Assembly: GCA_001695595.3 (NCBI GenBank)
Contig: MBPM02000096.1
Span: forward strand, 62,001 to 126,000
Origin: Plasmopara viticola
Lineage: Eukaryota; Oomycota; Peronosporomycetes; Peronosporales; Peronosporaceae
Direction: 5' to 3'
Length of the DNA: 64,000 nt
In this document: positions 21,980 to 32,560 of the stretch, piece by piece
How the letters are laid out: each line of letters opens with the position of its first letter
Position numbering within the stretch: position 1 is the stretch's first letter
Notes under the pieces: model-generated
The model's input: the letters and a program-made list of their open reading frames with translations, nothing else
The model's database searches: none
What the model was told of the DNA's origin: nothing
Program-made: the position numbers and the translations under genes

Positions 21980-23260
21980 TTACACCTCATCCTTCAGCTC
22001 AAAAGTAATAAACTTTTTTTTCTGCAACCGGTCCGCCAATTTGTGGCCGAACGCACTGGCTGGCGTATAAAAGCCACCTTTCAACGCCTCTGTCCCGTTA
22101 AACTCGCTTTTGGCCAGGCAAAACGCGCACTCGGATATCAAACGCGACGTGAGGCGGTAGCCTGGATCGCCTGAGCCCACGACATTGGCCTTGACCGCCA
22201 GCTTGCCATCGTCCGCATAACCCACCGCTTGCGCCACAAAGTAGCCTTGGAGCATGGATTTCTCCGATGGACCCTGACCAGGAGCGGGCGCCAGTCGCTT
22301 CAGCAGTGCACGGGTCCAGCCAAAGTACAGCATCGTACCCACTACAATGGTCGCAATGGTTGTCACCACCTGCATGCACAAGCCACCCATGGCCAATCGC
22401 TCACGGTACACAAACGCGTTGCCATACTTGTGCTGCAGTAAGTAGTTGCTGCGGTGTACCACGGCCTGATTAACCGTCGCACCGACAAACCACGAGTGCC
22501 ACAAGCCGAGGGCTTTGTCATACCGGACACCAAGGCCGCTCGTGTTGGGTGCCACGACTTTCATCTGCTGCTTCTCTGCCATTGTCGGCTCATCGGTTAA
22601 GAAAAAGGGGTTGCGCGAGGCCACGAGATGCTGCGTAGTCGACGTTTCCATAATTGCAAACACAGACGCGAGCGTCCCACCACTTGCTTCCCCTTTCAAG
22701 TCTGTATAATACAAGTCGATCGTGCTTGTGGCCGAGTGGTACTTTTGCCGGATCCGATCCGCCACTAGGAACGTGGTGAGGTCCGACGGAATGCTCTCGA
22801 ACCCGCAGCAATTGACGAGAATGGCACCTGACGTTGTCGCCGCATCCGCGTACTTGGCCATCATGTCCTTGATCCATATGATCTCTCCAGTCAGATCGCA
22901 GTAGTGCACACCGTGCTCAGCACACGCTTTCACAAGCAGCTCCCCGTAGAGCTTGTACGGTCCCACGAGGGACATGACTACCTTGGTAGACTGCACTAGC
23001 TTAATGAGCGACTCTTCGTCGTGACTATCAGCGACAAGGATAGGAATGTCGTCGATCCGGCCGGGCGCGATCTCGGGCAGCTTTTGCTTGAGCTGGTCTT
23101 TCAGCTGCATCAACTTGGCCTCGCTGCGAGCAGCAAGAGCCCATTTCACGGCGACGTGATCGGTTAAAGAGGATTCGCTCTCGGTCAGGAGATAGTGGGT
23201 CACAATCGAACCCGTAAAGCCCGTCGCGCCGTAAACAATAACGTCGAACGGGGTACTCAT
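21980..23260 (-). CDS. Saccharopine dehydrogenase-like oxidoreductase (SCCPDH family)
   Basis: 426 residues. The N-terminal Rossmann motif GATGFTG (11-17) follows DVIVY, as in the NAD(P)-binding domain of saccharopine-dehydrogenase-like and trans-acting enoyl-reductase-like proteins. Further family blocks are VVMSLVGPYKLYGELLVKACAEHGVHYCDLTGE, split over residues 90-125, and VNCCGFESIPSDL. A hydrophobic segment at about 288-312 (TTIATIVVGTMLYFGW) may insert into a membrane or lipid-droplet surface, as in the SCCPDH family. Length and order fit the family's usual about 400-430 residues. True saccharopine dehydrogenase activity is unlikely; a lipid-related reductase role is more plausible, but the substrate is unknown. 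Confidence 0.88.
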   Translation of the reverse strand: MSTPFDVIVYGATGFTGSIVTHYLLTESESSLTDHVAVKWALAARSEAKLMQLKDQLKQKLPEIAPGRIDDIPILVADSHDEESLIKLVQSTKVVMSLVGPYKLYGELLVKACAEHGVHYCDLTGEIIWIKDMMAKYADAATTSGAILVNCCGFESIPSDLTTFLVADRIRQKYHSATSTIDLYYTDLKGEASGGTLASVFAIMETSTTQHLVASRNPFFLTDEPTMAEKQQMKVVAPNTSGLGVRYDKALGLWHSWFVGATVNQAVVHRSNYLLQHKYGNAFVYRERLAMGGLCMQVVTTIATIVVGTMLYFGWTRALLKRLAPAPGQGPSEKSMLQGYFVAQAVGYADDGKLAVKANVVGSGDPGYRLTSRLISECAFCLAKSEFNGTEALKGGFYTPASAFGHKLADRLQKKKFITFELKDEV

Positions 23261-23427
23261 TGTGGTTTGATTTTAACAAAGCTAAAATATTATTATTGCG
23301 ATCTATGAGCAATATAACCGGCTGCTGGAATATTCTTACATGTTATTGGGCGATAGACCTCGTAATACACAAGTATATTTGTGTACTTGTGCACATAGTT
23401 ACAAATTCTTACAACGGCAGGTCGTAT

Positions 23428-23739
23428 TGTATTGTATTGTATTACGTTATCGCGTTGCCAAGTAATGCACGTGCTAGGCTCTATGGCTAGTCCACGGCAT
23501 AGAGTGGTGTCCGCATACGTCGAGTCTCGTTCGGCGGGCAGTGCAGCCAGCACCGAGGCCGTGAGGGTCTTCCGTTATTTTGTGTACTTCTGACTTGGTA
23601 AGAGCCCAGGTGGCGCCCTGGTGCTGGAGACCGTCGCGTCGAGGGTGAGACTCGTTAGAGACCTGCAGATGCCCGAGAGCACCTGCCCGAAGCGCGCGAG
23701 CATTTCGCCCCCGCGCTTGGAAGGAGGGCGTCACCCCAA
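23428..23739 (-). mobile_element. Miniature derivative of the LINE (copy B)
   Basis: Only 312 bp: it keeps about 135 bp of the LINE 5' end and about 160 bp of the 3' end and lacks everything between. It is flanked by a 10-bp target-site duplication, caggtcgtat, at 23418-23427 and 23740-23749, so it inserted as a unit. The tail uses TACAA pentamers (tattgtattgtattacg on the plus strand) instead of the TACAT pentamers of copy A. Confidence 0.8.
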
Positions 23740-23754
23740 CAGGTCGTATGCGAT

Positions 23755-24150
23755 CAAATTCAAAGCCGATATGTTAAAACTTTGGAATTACTCAGCTATA
23801 ATAAAGGACAGAAGATAGAATAGGTATGCCACCCACAATTCTTTGGAATTAATTTTTTGACAAAACCATACCTGCCTAACATCAAGTCAGTCTTGAGCTA
23901 CATTTCTCTTGATAGTGAAAAGATTGATGGTCGGTCTCGCATAGGGCCGTTTTTTTCATTTGCCGGGCAAATTAAAGCTGCTTTTTTTCATTTTCCATCA
24001 CTCAAGCACCATCAACTCTATTTTTCGCTACCCGGATTCGTCTACCAGCACAAATTTGTTTTGAGTCGGTATCTCACTGTAGCTGTTTCCTGTTTCGAGA
24101 TTTCAAGGGCTAAGTAGACTTGGTGTGTATCAACCTCATACATCAAAAGA
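23755..24150. repeat. Rearranged partial copy of the region downstream of the effector duplication
   Basis: 23765-23870 resembles 28590-28715 in the same orientation (actcagctata..aataaaggacag, ccacaattctt). 23878-24150 is a diverged reverse complement of about 27900-28200 (agctgtttcctgtttcgag, tctatttttcgctaccc). The two segments therefore come from one locus with one part inverted. Confidence 0.6.
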
Positions 24151-24838
24151 GCTTGGCTCTTTTACAGTTGGGCGCCTTACTTTCACTATATAACAGCACT
24201 GATAGCAGAATTTGCCAGCAACTCTTTGTAGGCAAGACAAATTTCCCTTCGTCGCTTTCTTCGAAACAGGCACGGATCAGTCACCGTTTTGATGTGTTGA
24301 TGTTACTTTGCAAGGCAGCGCTAAGTCTTTTGACAGTAAACCCAAGTCAGCGGTCCCATCGTCATCACTACGCTTGGTCCCTTAGGATGGGGATGTGCCC
24401 ATTTACGGCATAATTTTGAGAGCTTATTGCTATGAAGTTCGCATTAGGCACCCCATTCGGATCCTATGCTACCTACGCCAAACTTTGCTCGTAGAGCTCA
24501 AACACCGCGCCTCATTTTAACTACTCGGCAGTAGCAGCCGGCTCCACAGGCATGCAAATTTATCAACTATTTGGACAGCGTGGAATGTGTGTTAGACGGA
24601 TGCGATAAGGTGGCACAAAACCTTTGCGAGCGATCCGATCGTCAATTTACCCGCTAAAAGATAGAATCAACTTCTAGTAGCTTAAGGTCTAGTCGGGTCG
24701 CAAGCAATCTTGCAAAGTGAAGGCGTGCGGGAAGGTATGATATCTCGCCGTGAACTACCGCTCATTGTCTTCAGTCTCACTGGATCGAAATGTTGCAGTC
24801 TAAAGGCTGATTTGGTTTTTCTCTTGGGTTAATTTAAA

Positions 24839-24870
24839 TACACCAATTGCATCAGGATGCAATTGGTGTA
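24839..24870. repeat. Near-perfect 32-bp palindrome (15-bp stems, 2-nt loop)
   Basis: TACACCAATTGCATC at 24839-24853 is followed after two bases by its exact reverse complement. The corresponding place in the right arm keeps only one half, so the hairpin arose in, or survives only in, this arm. Confidence 0.8.
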
Positions 24871-25592
24871 GATACCGATAAGGCAGTTGCATAAAAACTT
24901 TTGCATTCAAAATAGTAGCAAACCGAATAAAAGATATAAATCTCACAATCTTTCTCCACCGCAAAGCATAAAAAGACCAGAATTTCCACAATACTGTATC
25001 AAAACTACCCACGCAAAGTAGGAACAACTACACAGTCAACTTCAAGCGTCAGGCTTCAAGAAGATCCGGAAATGGGCATCCAGACCGTAACGAGGTCCAT
25101 ATCAAGAATCGCCACACCACAAATCATTGAATAGAAAAATCACGCAATTGAACAAGGTCTAGCCTTTAATAGCCACATGCCTTGTTGCATACTGGAACCT
25201 AGCAAAGGCGAGTAAACTAAAGTTTCTGGAGTACAAGCCAGCGTACCAGTAGCAACTTGATTGCTACCGGTACGCAATCGATCCGGCCCCTTTTGCGCGT
25301 AGTTTATAAAATCTAGCCACCGGCTTTCCGTGCGACTAGCTTTCGTTTTGGGGTGTCCTATCTTTATTATGCGCTATCTGACCATCTTGTGGCGTAAAGC
25401 GATGCGCACTTGTCTACATCATCCGTGATGACGCATCAAGTCTTATTATTGTTAGTCACCTGATGCTATGACGAAACTGAGCTTGAAGTATCCATGCAAC
25501 AAGTTTACTGATTATCCTCGCAAATTTGGTGCTACGTGGATTTGCTGCTCACTCTCGCCACTCATCCTTGCGATTCTTATTGCAATTTTTAC

Positions 25593-25600
25593 CTCATTCC
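25593..25600 (+). promoter_or_regulatory. Oomycete-type initiator of the plus-strand effector copy
   Basis: CTCATTCC lies 30 bp before the ATG, after a tgcaattttta tract. It fits the known oomycete initiator consensus YTCATTYY. The intact copy on the other strand has CTCGTTCC here (31264-31271). Confidence 0.4.
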
Positions 25601-25629
25601 ACTCAACTCACTATACCCCAAGCAAGTCC

Positions 25630-27652
25630 ATGGCCACAACGTACCTCCGCGGCTCTACATTATTGCTTAGTTACGCTCTACTAAGGACACTAGGAGCAGC
25701 AGCTCTCAACGCCACGGACGCCCGAGATCATAGCAATAAAAAGTCGCACATTGTGAATCAAGTCAGTAACCACGCCGAGGAGAGGTACGATCCGGTACCG
25801 GCAAGTCTCGAACGATTCGCAAGTGAATTGAAAAAGGTCGTGTTCAAGGTGCTCCCAGGCAAGCACAGCGAAGCGGTAGCAGCTGAGTGTTTAAACATCC
25901 TCCAGCATCAAAAGGGGGCATCGAATCTTCTCGAAAAGCCAGAGGTCTTAACGCTATGGAATGCTATCCGAGAGCTCTACGAGACACATGAAGACCGTGT
26001 CCAAGAATTGCGCCTTCGACTGATCGAGATTTTCGGCACGGCAGGATTGATGAGACACATTGAAGAAGGACGAGCAAACAAAAAGGCAACCAATAGCTTT
26101 GCCACCATGCTTTGGAAGAGTCAAGTCGACGCGTGGACCAAAGGAAGCGAGCCATTGACGACGGCGTTCAAAGACCTCGATCTCCACAAGTCTCCTGTTG
26201 ATTGGACCAATCCCCTCTTTTCAACTTTTCTCGAAATTGTTGACGAGGTGACCAGGAAGGAGGGAGTGGAGTCCTACAGTGTCTTGTACGACATGTTAGT
26301 GACGTTCCATGGCGGTGAAAAGGACGTTTACAATATGATGTATGGTGCAGCACGAGCAGTGAAAGAGGGAGAGTCCGTGCCGGAGCTTCTGTTGAAAGTG
26401 ATGCGGTTGACATGGAAGAAGGACAATCTTCATGCAGACGAACTCTTTCAGCGCTTCTTCTACGACGTTCCACTACTTTCTATTCTAGAGTCTCCGCTCC
26501 TTATAGAGTGGAAAGCGTATGCCGTATCGTGTGATTTGAATTGGCCATCGGTGTTGCTGACTCAACTCTTGCGCAATACTAAAGGTTTTCCCGACAATGA
26601 CGTGGAATTAGCTCGAATTTTAGCCGATGGACGAAAAGAAGATTCGGCATTGCAACGCATTGCTCGGTCCGTGGAAAAAGAGCTGTTTGACCGCTGGCGT
26701 GAAGACTCGATCAAGGTCGATCAAGTACTCACGCGACTGGAAATTCGCGTGACGAACGAAGGGATCGTTTCACAGCCCCATCGTCTCGAGTCGTGGATTG
26801 TGTACGTCGCTGGGTGTCCCGACCCAGTGTCTTGTTTGTATGACGTGTCGCGACCGCATCTGAGAGATCAAGACATTGTCAGCCTCTTTTCGGTCACGAG
26901 TACAAGCAACGACGCTAGAGTTGCTCTTGACAACGTAAAGAGAGACATCTTCGACTTCTGGCAGCATCAACGCAAGACTTCCGAAGAGGTTTTCGAAGTG
27001 GCCGACCTCCAAAATGCTGGCGAGGCCCTTTTTGCGGACCCAAAACTCCCGTTTTGGGAATCGTATACGGTGCATCTATTGGGCAAAAAGGCCTATGCAG
27101 AGATGGTCAAAGTTCTCAAGCACAACATGTTCCCTGACGAAAAGCTGCAGTCACTTTTGCTTCGAGAAGTTTTGCACACCACTGCGACTCCAATCACCGC
27201 AGAGCAAGAGCCGCCACTTGCGTTAAAGCTACTCGTCCACTTCTGGCTCGCGCACCAAAAGTCGGAACTCAGTGTCCGTGAGATCCTCAAGCTTGACAAG
27301 GCAGCCACTCCCTTGTGGGACCAGCACTTTTTCGCCTGGCTCACTTACTTTGCAAACCAAAAGTACCCGGAGAAACTTTACAGCTGCAATTCGAGAAGCT
27401 CTGGAGAAAACCTTGTATCCCACAATCTCGTTTGCACGAATGCTTTCTGAGGCAGCTCTGCAACACGAATCTCGTTTCGTCTCTCAGTTGCAGCACGGCC
27501 AGTTTAAGTACTGGAACGAGCAACCGCTAGAGTGGACCATTGATCTTTTCAAGCAACTCCATGACGATTACGACAATTACTTTAACGCAATTGACCTTCG
27601 CATCGAGCACGGGTTCTCTAAATTTATACAAGAAGACTCAGTGCACAAATAA
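25630..27652 (+). pseudogene. Secreted WY-type effector candidate, copy 1, disrupted by a frameshift
   Basis: Paralogue of the intact gene at 29210-31234. The ATG at 25630 gives a signal peptide and a mature region with an EER motif about 50 residues in. The upstream in-frame extension to 25468 is not conserved in the other copy, so it is rejected. Over about 610 residues before the break I count about a dozen amino-acid differences from the other copy. Near 27375 two bases are missing relative to the other copy, shifting the frame into a stop at 27448-27450. The original frame resumes downstream and stays open to 27652. The product would lose the final about 65 residues, including the last helical unit. 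It may still be transcribed, as the initiator looks intact. Sequence or assembly error at this site cannot be excluded. Confidence 0.75.
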
Positions 27653-27927
27653 ATGGGTCATGAAGTTGCCTTAATTCGAGTACCATGTTTATTATGGTCG
27701 ACCTTGGTGTAAACAACTTAAATATCAAAATACTTAATAGGTCTATTATTGTATTCAGCGAGTTCTTTGTGGGATCAGATATAGATGCGCTCGTAAGATT
27801 ACCACAAATCAGAAATCGTACAATTACACAATATAGTCTTCAAACACACCGTAGATTCGCTACATAATCGGCCCGCTTTGAAATACTTGGGCTTGGACGA
27901 TTCGGGAGCGATCATACAGACAAGCGA

Positions 27928-28900
27928 TGTATGAGGTCGATACACACAATGTCTACTTTACCCTCGAATCCTCGAAACAGGAAACAGCTACAGAGGACAA
28001 CCGACTTGATATAAATTATGCTGGTAGACGAGTATGGGTAGCGAAAAATAGAGTTTGATTTGTGCTTTGACTGAGAGAAAATGGAAAAAAATCGGCTTTA
28101 ATTTGCCCGGTTAATAATAGAACGGCCCTTTGCGAGACCCACCATCAATTTTTTCACTCTCAAGAGAAATGTAGTTCAAGACTGACTTGATTTAAGCACA
28201 AAGAAATTAGCGGGCAGTGGTCACCGTCACAAGAGAATTTTGAACCCGTTGATGCCTTCTGATTTAGCAACGCAACGAATGAAATTGTTCACGCGACAAA
28301 GTCTTTACAGTGTAGCATTTCCTGCCCAAACACCCAAAATGTGTTGCTTCACAACATTGCCGAGTGCACGCTTTTTGCTATTAAAGCTAAGCGAGACAGC
28401 TGAAAACACCGCTTTTCACGGTCGATACGCCTAACTATACGCTGTGAGATTGCTTCGTGATTCGAGTCCTAGTGACATATAATCGCAACTGTCTCGACCC
28501 AAAATGGCTTTACTTTCGGACGTGTTTTGATGGTGCTTAGGTTCCAACCTCTTTAAAGAAGATCATTTCGGCACTAGAGGTCCGCTTAAGCTTTGGAACT
28601 ACTCAGCTATAAATAATAAAGGACAGTAGACAGAATAAATATACCACTGACACATATATAAGATAGAATTGCGGGAGTATCCACAATTCTTGTACAAACA
28701 ACCATAATTCTGACATCGAAAATAGAATGGTATACTCTGATGAGTTATGTTGTGTCAAGTTATACATCATGCAGCAAAACTTTCGCCGTTGCATTTGGCT
28801 AAAGACACAGGTAATTGTGATCGAGTGCAATTACACAAAATAGAACATAATGACTAAGAAATTCAAATTTTTTGAACACGCTCAGGTAATCAATCGGACC
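27928..28900. other. Spacer between the arms of the inverted duplication
   Basis: No coding frame supported. About 27900-28200 and 28590-28715 recur at 23755-24150 in rearranged form. AT-rich. Confidence 0.5.
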
Positions 28901-29209
28901 CGGGAATATTCGCTTATCTGTATCATCGCTCCCGAATCGTCTAAGCCCAAGTATTTCTGAGCGGGCCGATTATGTAGCGGATCTACGGTGTCTTTAAAGA
29001 CTATATTGTGTAATTGTATGATTTCTGATTTGTGGTAATGTATTGAGCGCATCTATATCTGACACCAAAAAAAACTCCCATCTTCTCGCCCACCGTCTAA
29101 ATGCTGAATACAATAATAGACCTATTAAGTATTTTTATATTTGAGTTATTTACATCAAAGTCGACCATAATAAACGTGGTACTCAAATTAAGGCAACTTC
29201 ATGACCCAT

Positions 29210-31234
29210 TTATTTGTGCACTGAGTCTTCTTGTATAAATTTAGAGAACCCGTGCTCGATGCGAAGGTCAATTGCGTTAAAGTAATTGTCGTAATCGTCA
29301 TGGAGTTGCTTGAAAAGATCAATGGTCCACTCTAGCGGTTGCTCGTTCCAGTACTTAAACTGGCCGTGCTGCAACTGAGAGACGAAACGAGATTCGTGTT
29401 GCAGAGCTGCCTCAGAAAGCATTCGTGCAAACGAGATTGTGGGATACAAGGTTTTCTCCAGAGCTTCTCGAGTTGCAGCTGTAAAGTCCTTCTCTGGGTA
29501 CTTTTGTTTTGCAAAGTAAGTGAGCCAGGCGAAAAAGTGCTGGTCCCACAAGGGAGTGGCTGCCTTGTCAAGCTTGAGGATCTCACGGACACTGAGTTCC
29601 GACTTTTGGTGCGCGAGCCAGAACTGGACGAGTAGCTTTAACGCAAGTGGCGGCTCTTGCTCTGCGGTGATCGGAGTCGCAGTGGTGTGCAAAACTTCTC
29701 GAAGCAAAAGTGACTGCAGCTTTTCGTCAGGGAACATGTTGTGCTCGAGAACTTTGACCATCTCTGCATAGGCCTTTTTGCCCAATAGATGCACCGTATA
29801 CGATTCCCAAAACGGGAGTTTTGGGTCCGCAAAAAGGGCCTCGCCAGCATTTTGGAGGTCGGCCACTTCGAAAACCTCTTCGGAAGTCTTGCGTTGATGC
29901 TGCCAGAAGTCGAAGATGTCTCTCTTTACGTTGTCGAGAGCAACTCTAGCGTCACTGCTTGTACTCGTGACCGAAAAGAGGCTGACAATGTCTTGATCTC
30001 TCAGATGCGGTCGCGACACGTCATACAAACAAGACACTGGGTCGGGACACCCAGCGACGTACACAATCCACGACTCGAGACGATGGGGCTGTGAAACGAT
30101 CCCTTCGTTCGTCACGCGAATTTCCAGTCGCGTGAGTACTTGATCGACCTTGATCGAGTCTTCACGCCAGCGCTCAAACAGCTCCTTTTCCACGGACCGA
30201 GCAATGCGTTGCAATGCCGACTCTTCTTTTCGTCCATCGGCTAACATTCGAGCTAATTCCACGTCATTGTCGGGAAAACCTTCAGTATTGCGCAAAAATT
30301 GAGTCAGCAACACCGATGGCCAATTCAAATCACACGATACGGCATACGCTTTCCACTCTATAAGGAGCGGAGACTCTAGAATAGAAAGTAGTGGAACGTC
30401 GTAGAAGAAGCGCTGAAAGAGTTCGTCTGCATGAAGATTGTCCTTCTTCCATGTCAACCGCATCACTTTCAAAAGAAGCTCCGGCACGGACTCTCCCTCT
30501 TTCACTGCTCGTGCTGCACCATACATCATATTGTAAACGTCCTTTTCACCGCCATGGAACGTCACTAACATGTCGTACAAGACACTGTAGGACTCCACTC
30601 CCTCCTTCCTGGTCATCTCGTCAACAATTTCGAGAAAAGTGGAAAAGAGGGGATTGGTCCAATCAACAGGAGACTTGTGGAGATCGAGGTCTTTGAACGC
30701 CGTCGTCAAAGGCTCGCTTCCTTTGGTCCACGCGTCGAGTTGACTCTTCCAAAGCATGGTGGCAAAGCTATTGGTTGCCTTTTTGTTCGCTCGTCCTTCT
30801 TCAATGTGTCTCATCAATCCTGCCGTGCCGAAAATCTCGATCAGTCGAAGGCGCAATTCTTGGACACGGTCTTCATGTGTCTCGTAGAGCTCTCGGATAG
30901 CATTCCATAGCGTTAAGACCTCTGGCTTTTCGAGAAGATTCGATGCCCCCTTTTGATGCTGGAGGATGTTTAAACACTCAGCTGCTACCGCTTCGCTGTG
31001 CTTGCCTGGGAGCACCTTGAACACGACCTTTTTCAATTCACTTGCGAATCGTTCGAGACTTGCCGGTACCGGATCGTACCTCTCCTCGGCGTGGTTACTG
31101 ACTTGATTCACAATGTGCGACTTTTTATTGCTATGATCTCGGGCGTCCGTGGCGTTGAGAGCTGCTGCTCCTAGTGTCCTTAGTAGAGCGTAACTAAGCA
31201 ATAATATAGAGCCGCGGAGGTACGTTGTAGCCAT
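29210..31234 (-). CDS. Secreted EER/WY-type effector candidate, intact copy
   Basis: 674 residues. A signal peptide covers about 1-24 (LLLSYALLRTLGAAA). An acidic-basic linker with an EER motif (HAEER, 50-52) follows; no canonical RXLR precedes it, as in several downy-mildew effectors that keep only EER. The rest is alpha-helical with repeated WY-like units in which a Trp and a Tyr are spaced as in WY/LWY folds: LLEKPEVLTLW, ILESPLLIEWKAY, RLESWIVYV, LFADPKLPFWESY and PLWDQHFFAWLTY. Tandem WY units suggest a long modular effector delivered into host cells (inference from family; no target can be named). No introns. It sits in the right arm of the inverted duplication. Its initiator-like motif carries one substitution compared with copy 1. 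Confidence 0.8.
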   Translation of the reverse strand: MATTYLRGSILLLSYALLRTLGAAALNATDARDHSNKKSHIVNQVSNHAEERYDPVPASLERFASELKKVVFKVLPGKHSEAVAAECLNILQHQKGASNLLEKPEVLTLWNAIRELYETHEDRVQELRLRLIEIFGTAGLMRHIEEGRANKKATNSFATMLWKSQLDAWTKGSEPLTTAFKDLDLHKSPVDWTNPLFSTFLEIVDEMTRKEGVESYSVLYDMLVTFHGGEKDVYNMMYGAARAVKEGESVPELLLKVMRLTWKKDNLHADELFQRFFYDVPLLSILESPLLIEWKAYAVSCDLNWPSVLLTQFLRNTEGFPDNDVELARMLADGRKEESALQRIARSVEKELFERWREDSIKVDQVLTRLEIRVTNEGIVSQPHRLESWIVYVAGCPDPVSCLYDVSRPHLRDQDIVSLFSVTSTSSDARVALDNVKRDIFDFWQHQRKTSEEVFEVADLQNAGEALFADPKLPFWESYTVHLLGKKAYAEMVKVLEHNMFPDEKLQSLLLREVLHTTATPITAEQEPPLALKLLVQFWLAHQKSELSVREILKLDKAATPLWDQHFFAWLTYFAKQKYPEKDFTAATREALEKTLYPTISFARMLSEAALQHESRFVSQLQHGQFKYWNEQPLEWTIDLFKQLHDDYDNYFNAIDLRIEHGFSKFIQEDSVHK

Positions 31235-31263
31235 GGACTTGCTTGGGATATAGTGAATTGAGT

Positions 31264-31271
31264 GGAACGAG
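31264..31271 (-). promoter_or_regulatory. Altered initiator of the intact effector copy
   Basis: Minus-strand CTCGTTCC at the position where copy 1 has CTCATTCC. The A of the CA dinucleotide central to the initiator consensus is changed. Confidence 0.35.
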
Positions 31272-32560
31272 GTAAAAATTGCAATAAGAACCGCAAGGAT
31301 GAGTGGCGAGAGTGAGCAGCAAATCTACGTAGCATCGTTTCTCCGTACCGTTCAACATGCAAATATTTTCACCGTATATGGATATTTTAGTGGTCAGTAT
31401 TGTCATAGCAAAAGGTGACTAACATTAAGAGTCGGATGCGTCATCACTGCTGTACAGCAGGTGCATGGTCAAATATCGAATATTAGAGGCAGGATACACC
31501 AGAGCGAAAGCTCGTCGCACGAAAAGCCGGTCGCTGGATCTTACAATCTACGCGCAGAAGGGGCGAGATCTATTGCCTACCTCACGCAACTTGAGGTTGC
31601 GTAGTACAAGAGCGCCATCTTTTACGAGTGCCCACACGGGATTGAGTTGCGTGCAGCTTAGATGCGCGCAAATTATTACAATTGCTTCAAGCCTTACTTT
31701 ACCAAAGCGACGGCTCCGTTACCGTACACTAAAGAAGAAGTATGCGGAATATTGTTTACCTTTTGAATCCCCCACACATTTGCGTCCCTCTATAAAATGT
31801 ATTGTGGCGTGGCGCAAATATCCTTGAAGCCTGACGATGATTTAATTGTTCCTATTTTCATTACAGTTGTGTTTCAAGCGTGTGTAGTTTTAATACAGTA
31901 GTGTGGGTCATCCATTTTGGTGGAAACTGATCTTTTTATGTTTTGTGATGAAGATTGGGAGATCCATCTATTCTCTTCAGTTTGCTACTCTTTTTAATGC
32001 AGTGGTTTTCATGCTGCAACACTGAATGTTAACCGCCCAATCGGTATTTATACCAATTTGCGTCATGATATAATTCAAGCTTGAAAGCAAAGATCAGTTC
32101 GTGGTAAATTGCGGCAGCTATTATGCAGTGTTAGAGGGAGGTGTATACACCGTACTAGTTAAATCAGTCTTTAGACTGCAACTCTTCGATCCCTAGAGAC
32201 TGATGCCAATGAGTGGTAGTTCACGAGGGGATATCATACCTTCCTGCTCGCCTTCTCTGTGCAAGATTGCTTGTAACCCGACTACACCTGAAAGCTATTA
32301 GAAGTCAACCCTATCTCTCAGCGGGTAAATCGACGACCTGGTCCCTCGCAATAGTTTTGTGCCAACGGACACACAACTCGCGCTGCTCGAATATTTGATA
32401 GGTTTTGCAAGCTTGCGAAGCCGGCTGCGTTTGCAGTCCTCCCTGCCGCCGAGCAGTAAGATTGCGTCGTAGTGCTTGAGCTCTACGAGCAAAGTTTAGC
32501 TTAGGTAGAATAGGCTCCAATTATAGAAACCGAACCTTTTTTGATGGATCGGAGTGGCCA

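Larger units (their letters stand above)
24410..27925 (+). repeat. Left arm of a large inverted duplication
   Basis: Reads as the reverse complement of 28900-32560. Outer parts (24410-25530, 27760-27925) are clearly homologous but diverged with many indels. The core 25530-27758 is nearly identical to 29103-31335. Confidence 0.8.
28900..32560 (-). repeat. Right arm of the large inverted duplication
   Basis: Reverse complement of 24410-27925. Beyond the effector gene it shows diverged homology through 31335-32560, for instance actttgctcgtagagctcaa, and the gaaggtatgatatc block shared with 24735. Confidence 0.8.

Noticed and set aside
25468..25629. Upstream extension of the plus-strand effector copy with a hydrophobic stretch
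   Set aside because: Not conserved in the intact copy, where the frame starts at the later ATG with a standard signal peptide after an initiator-like motif.
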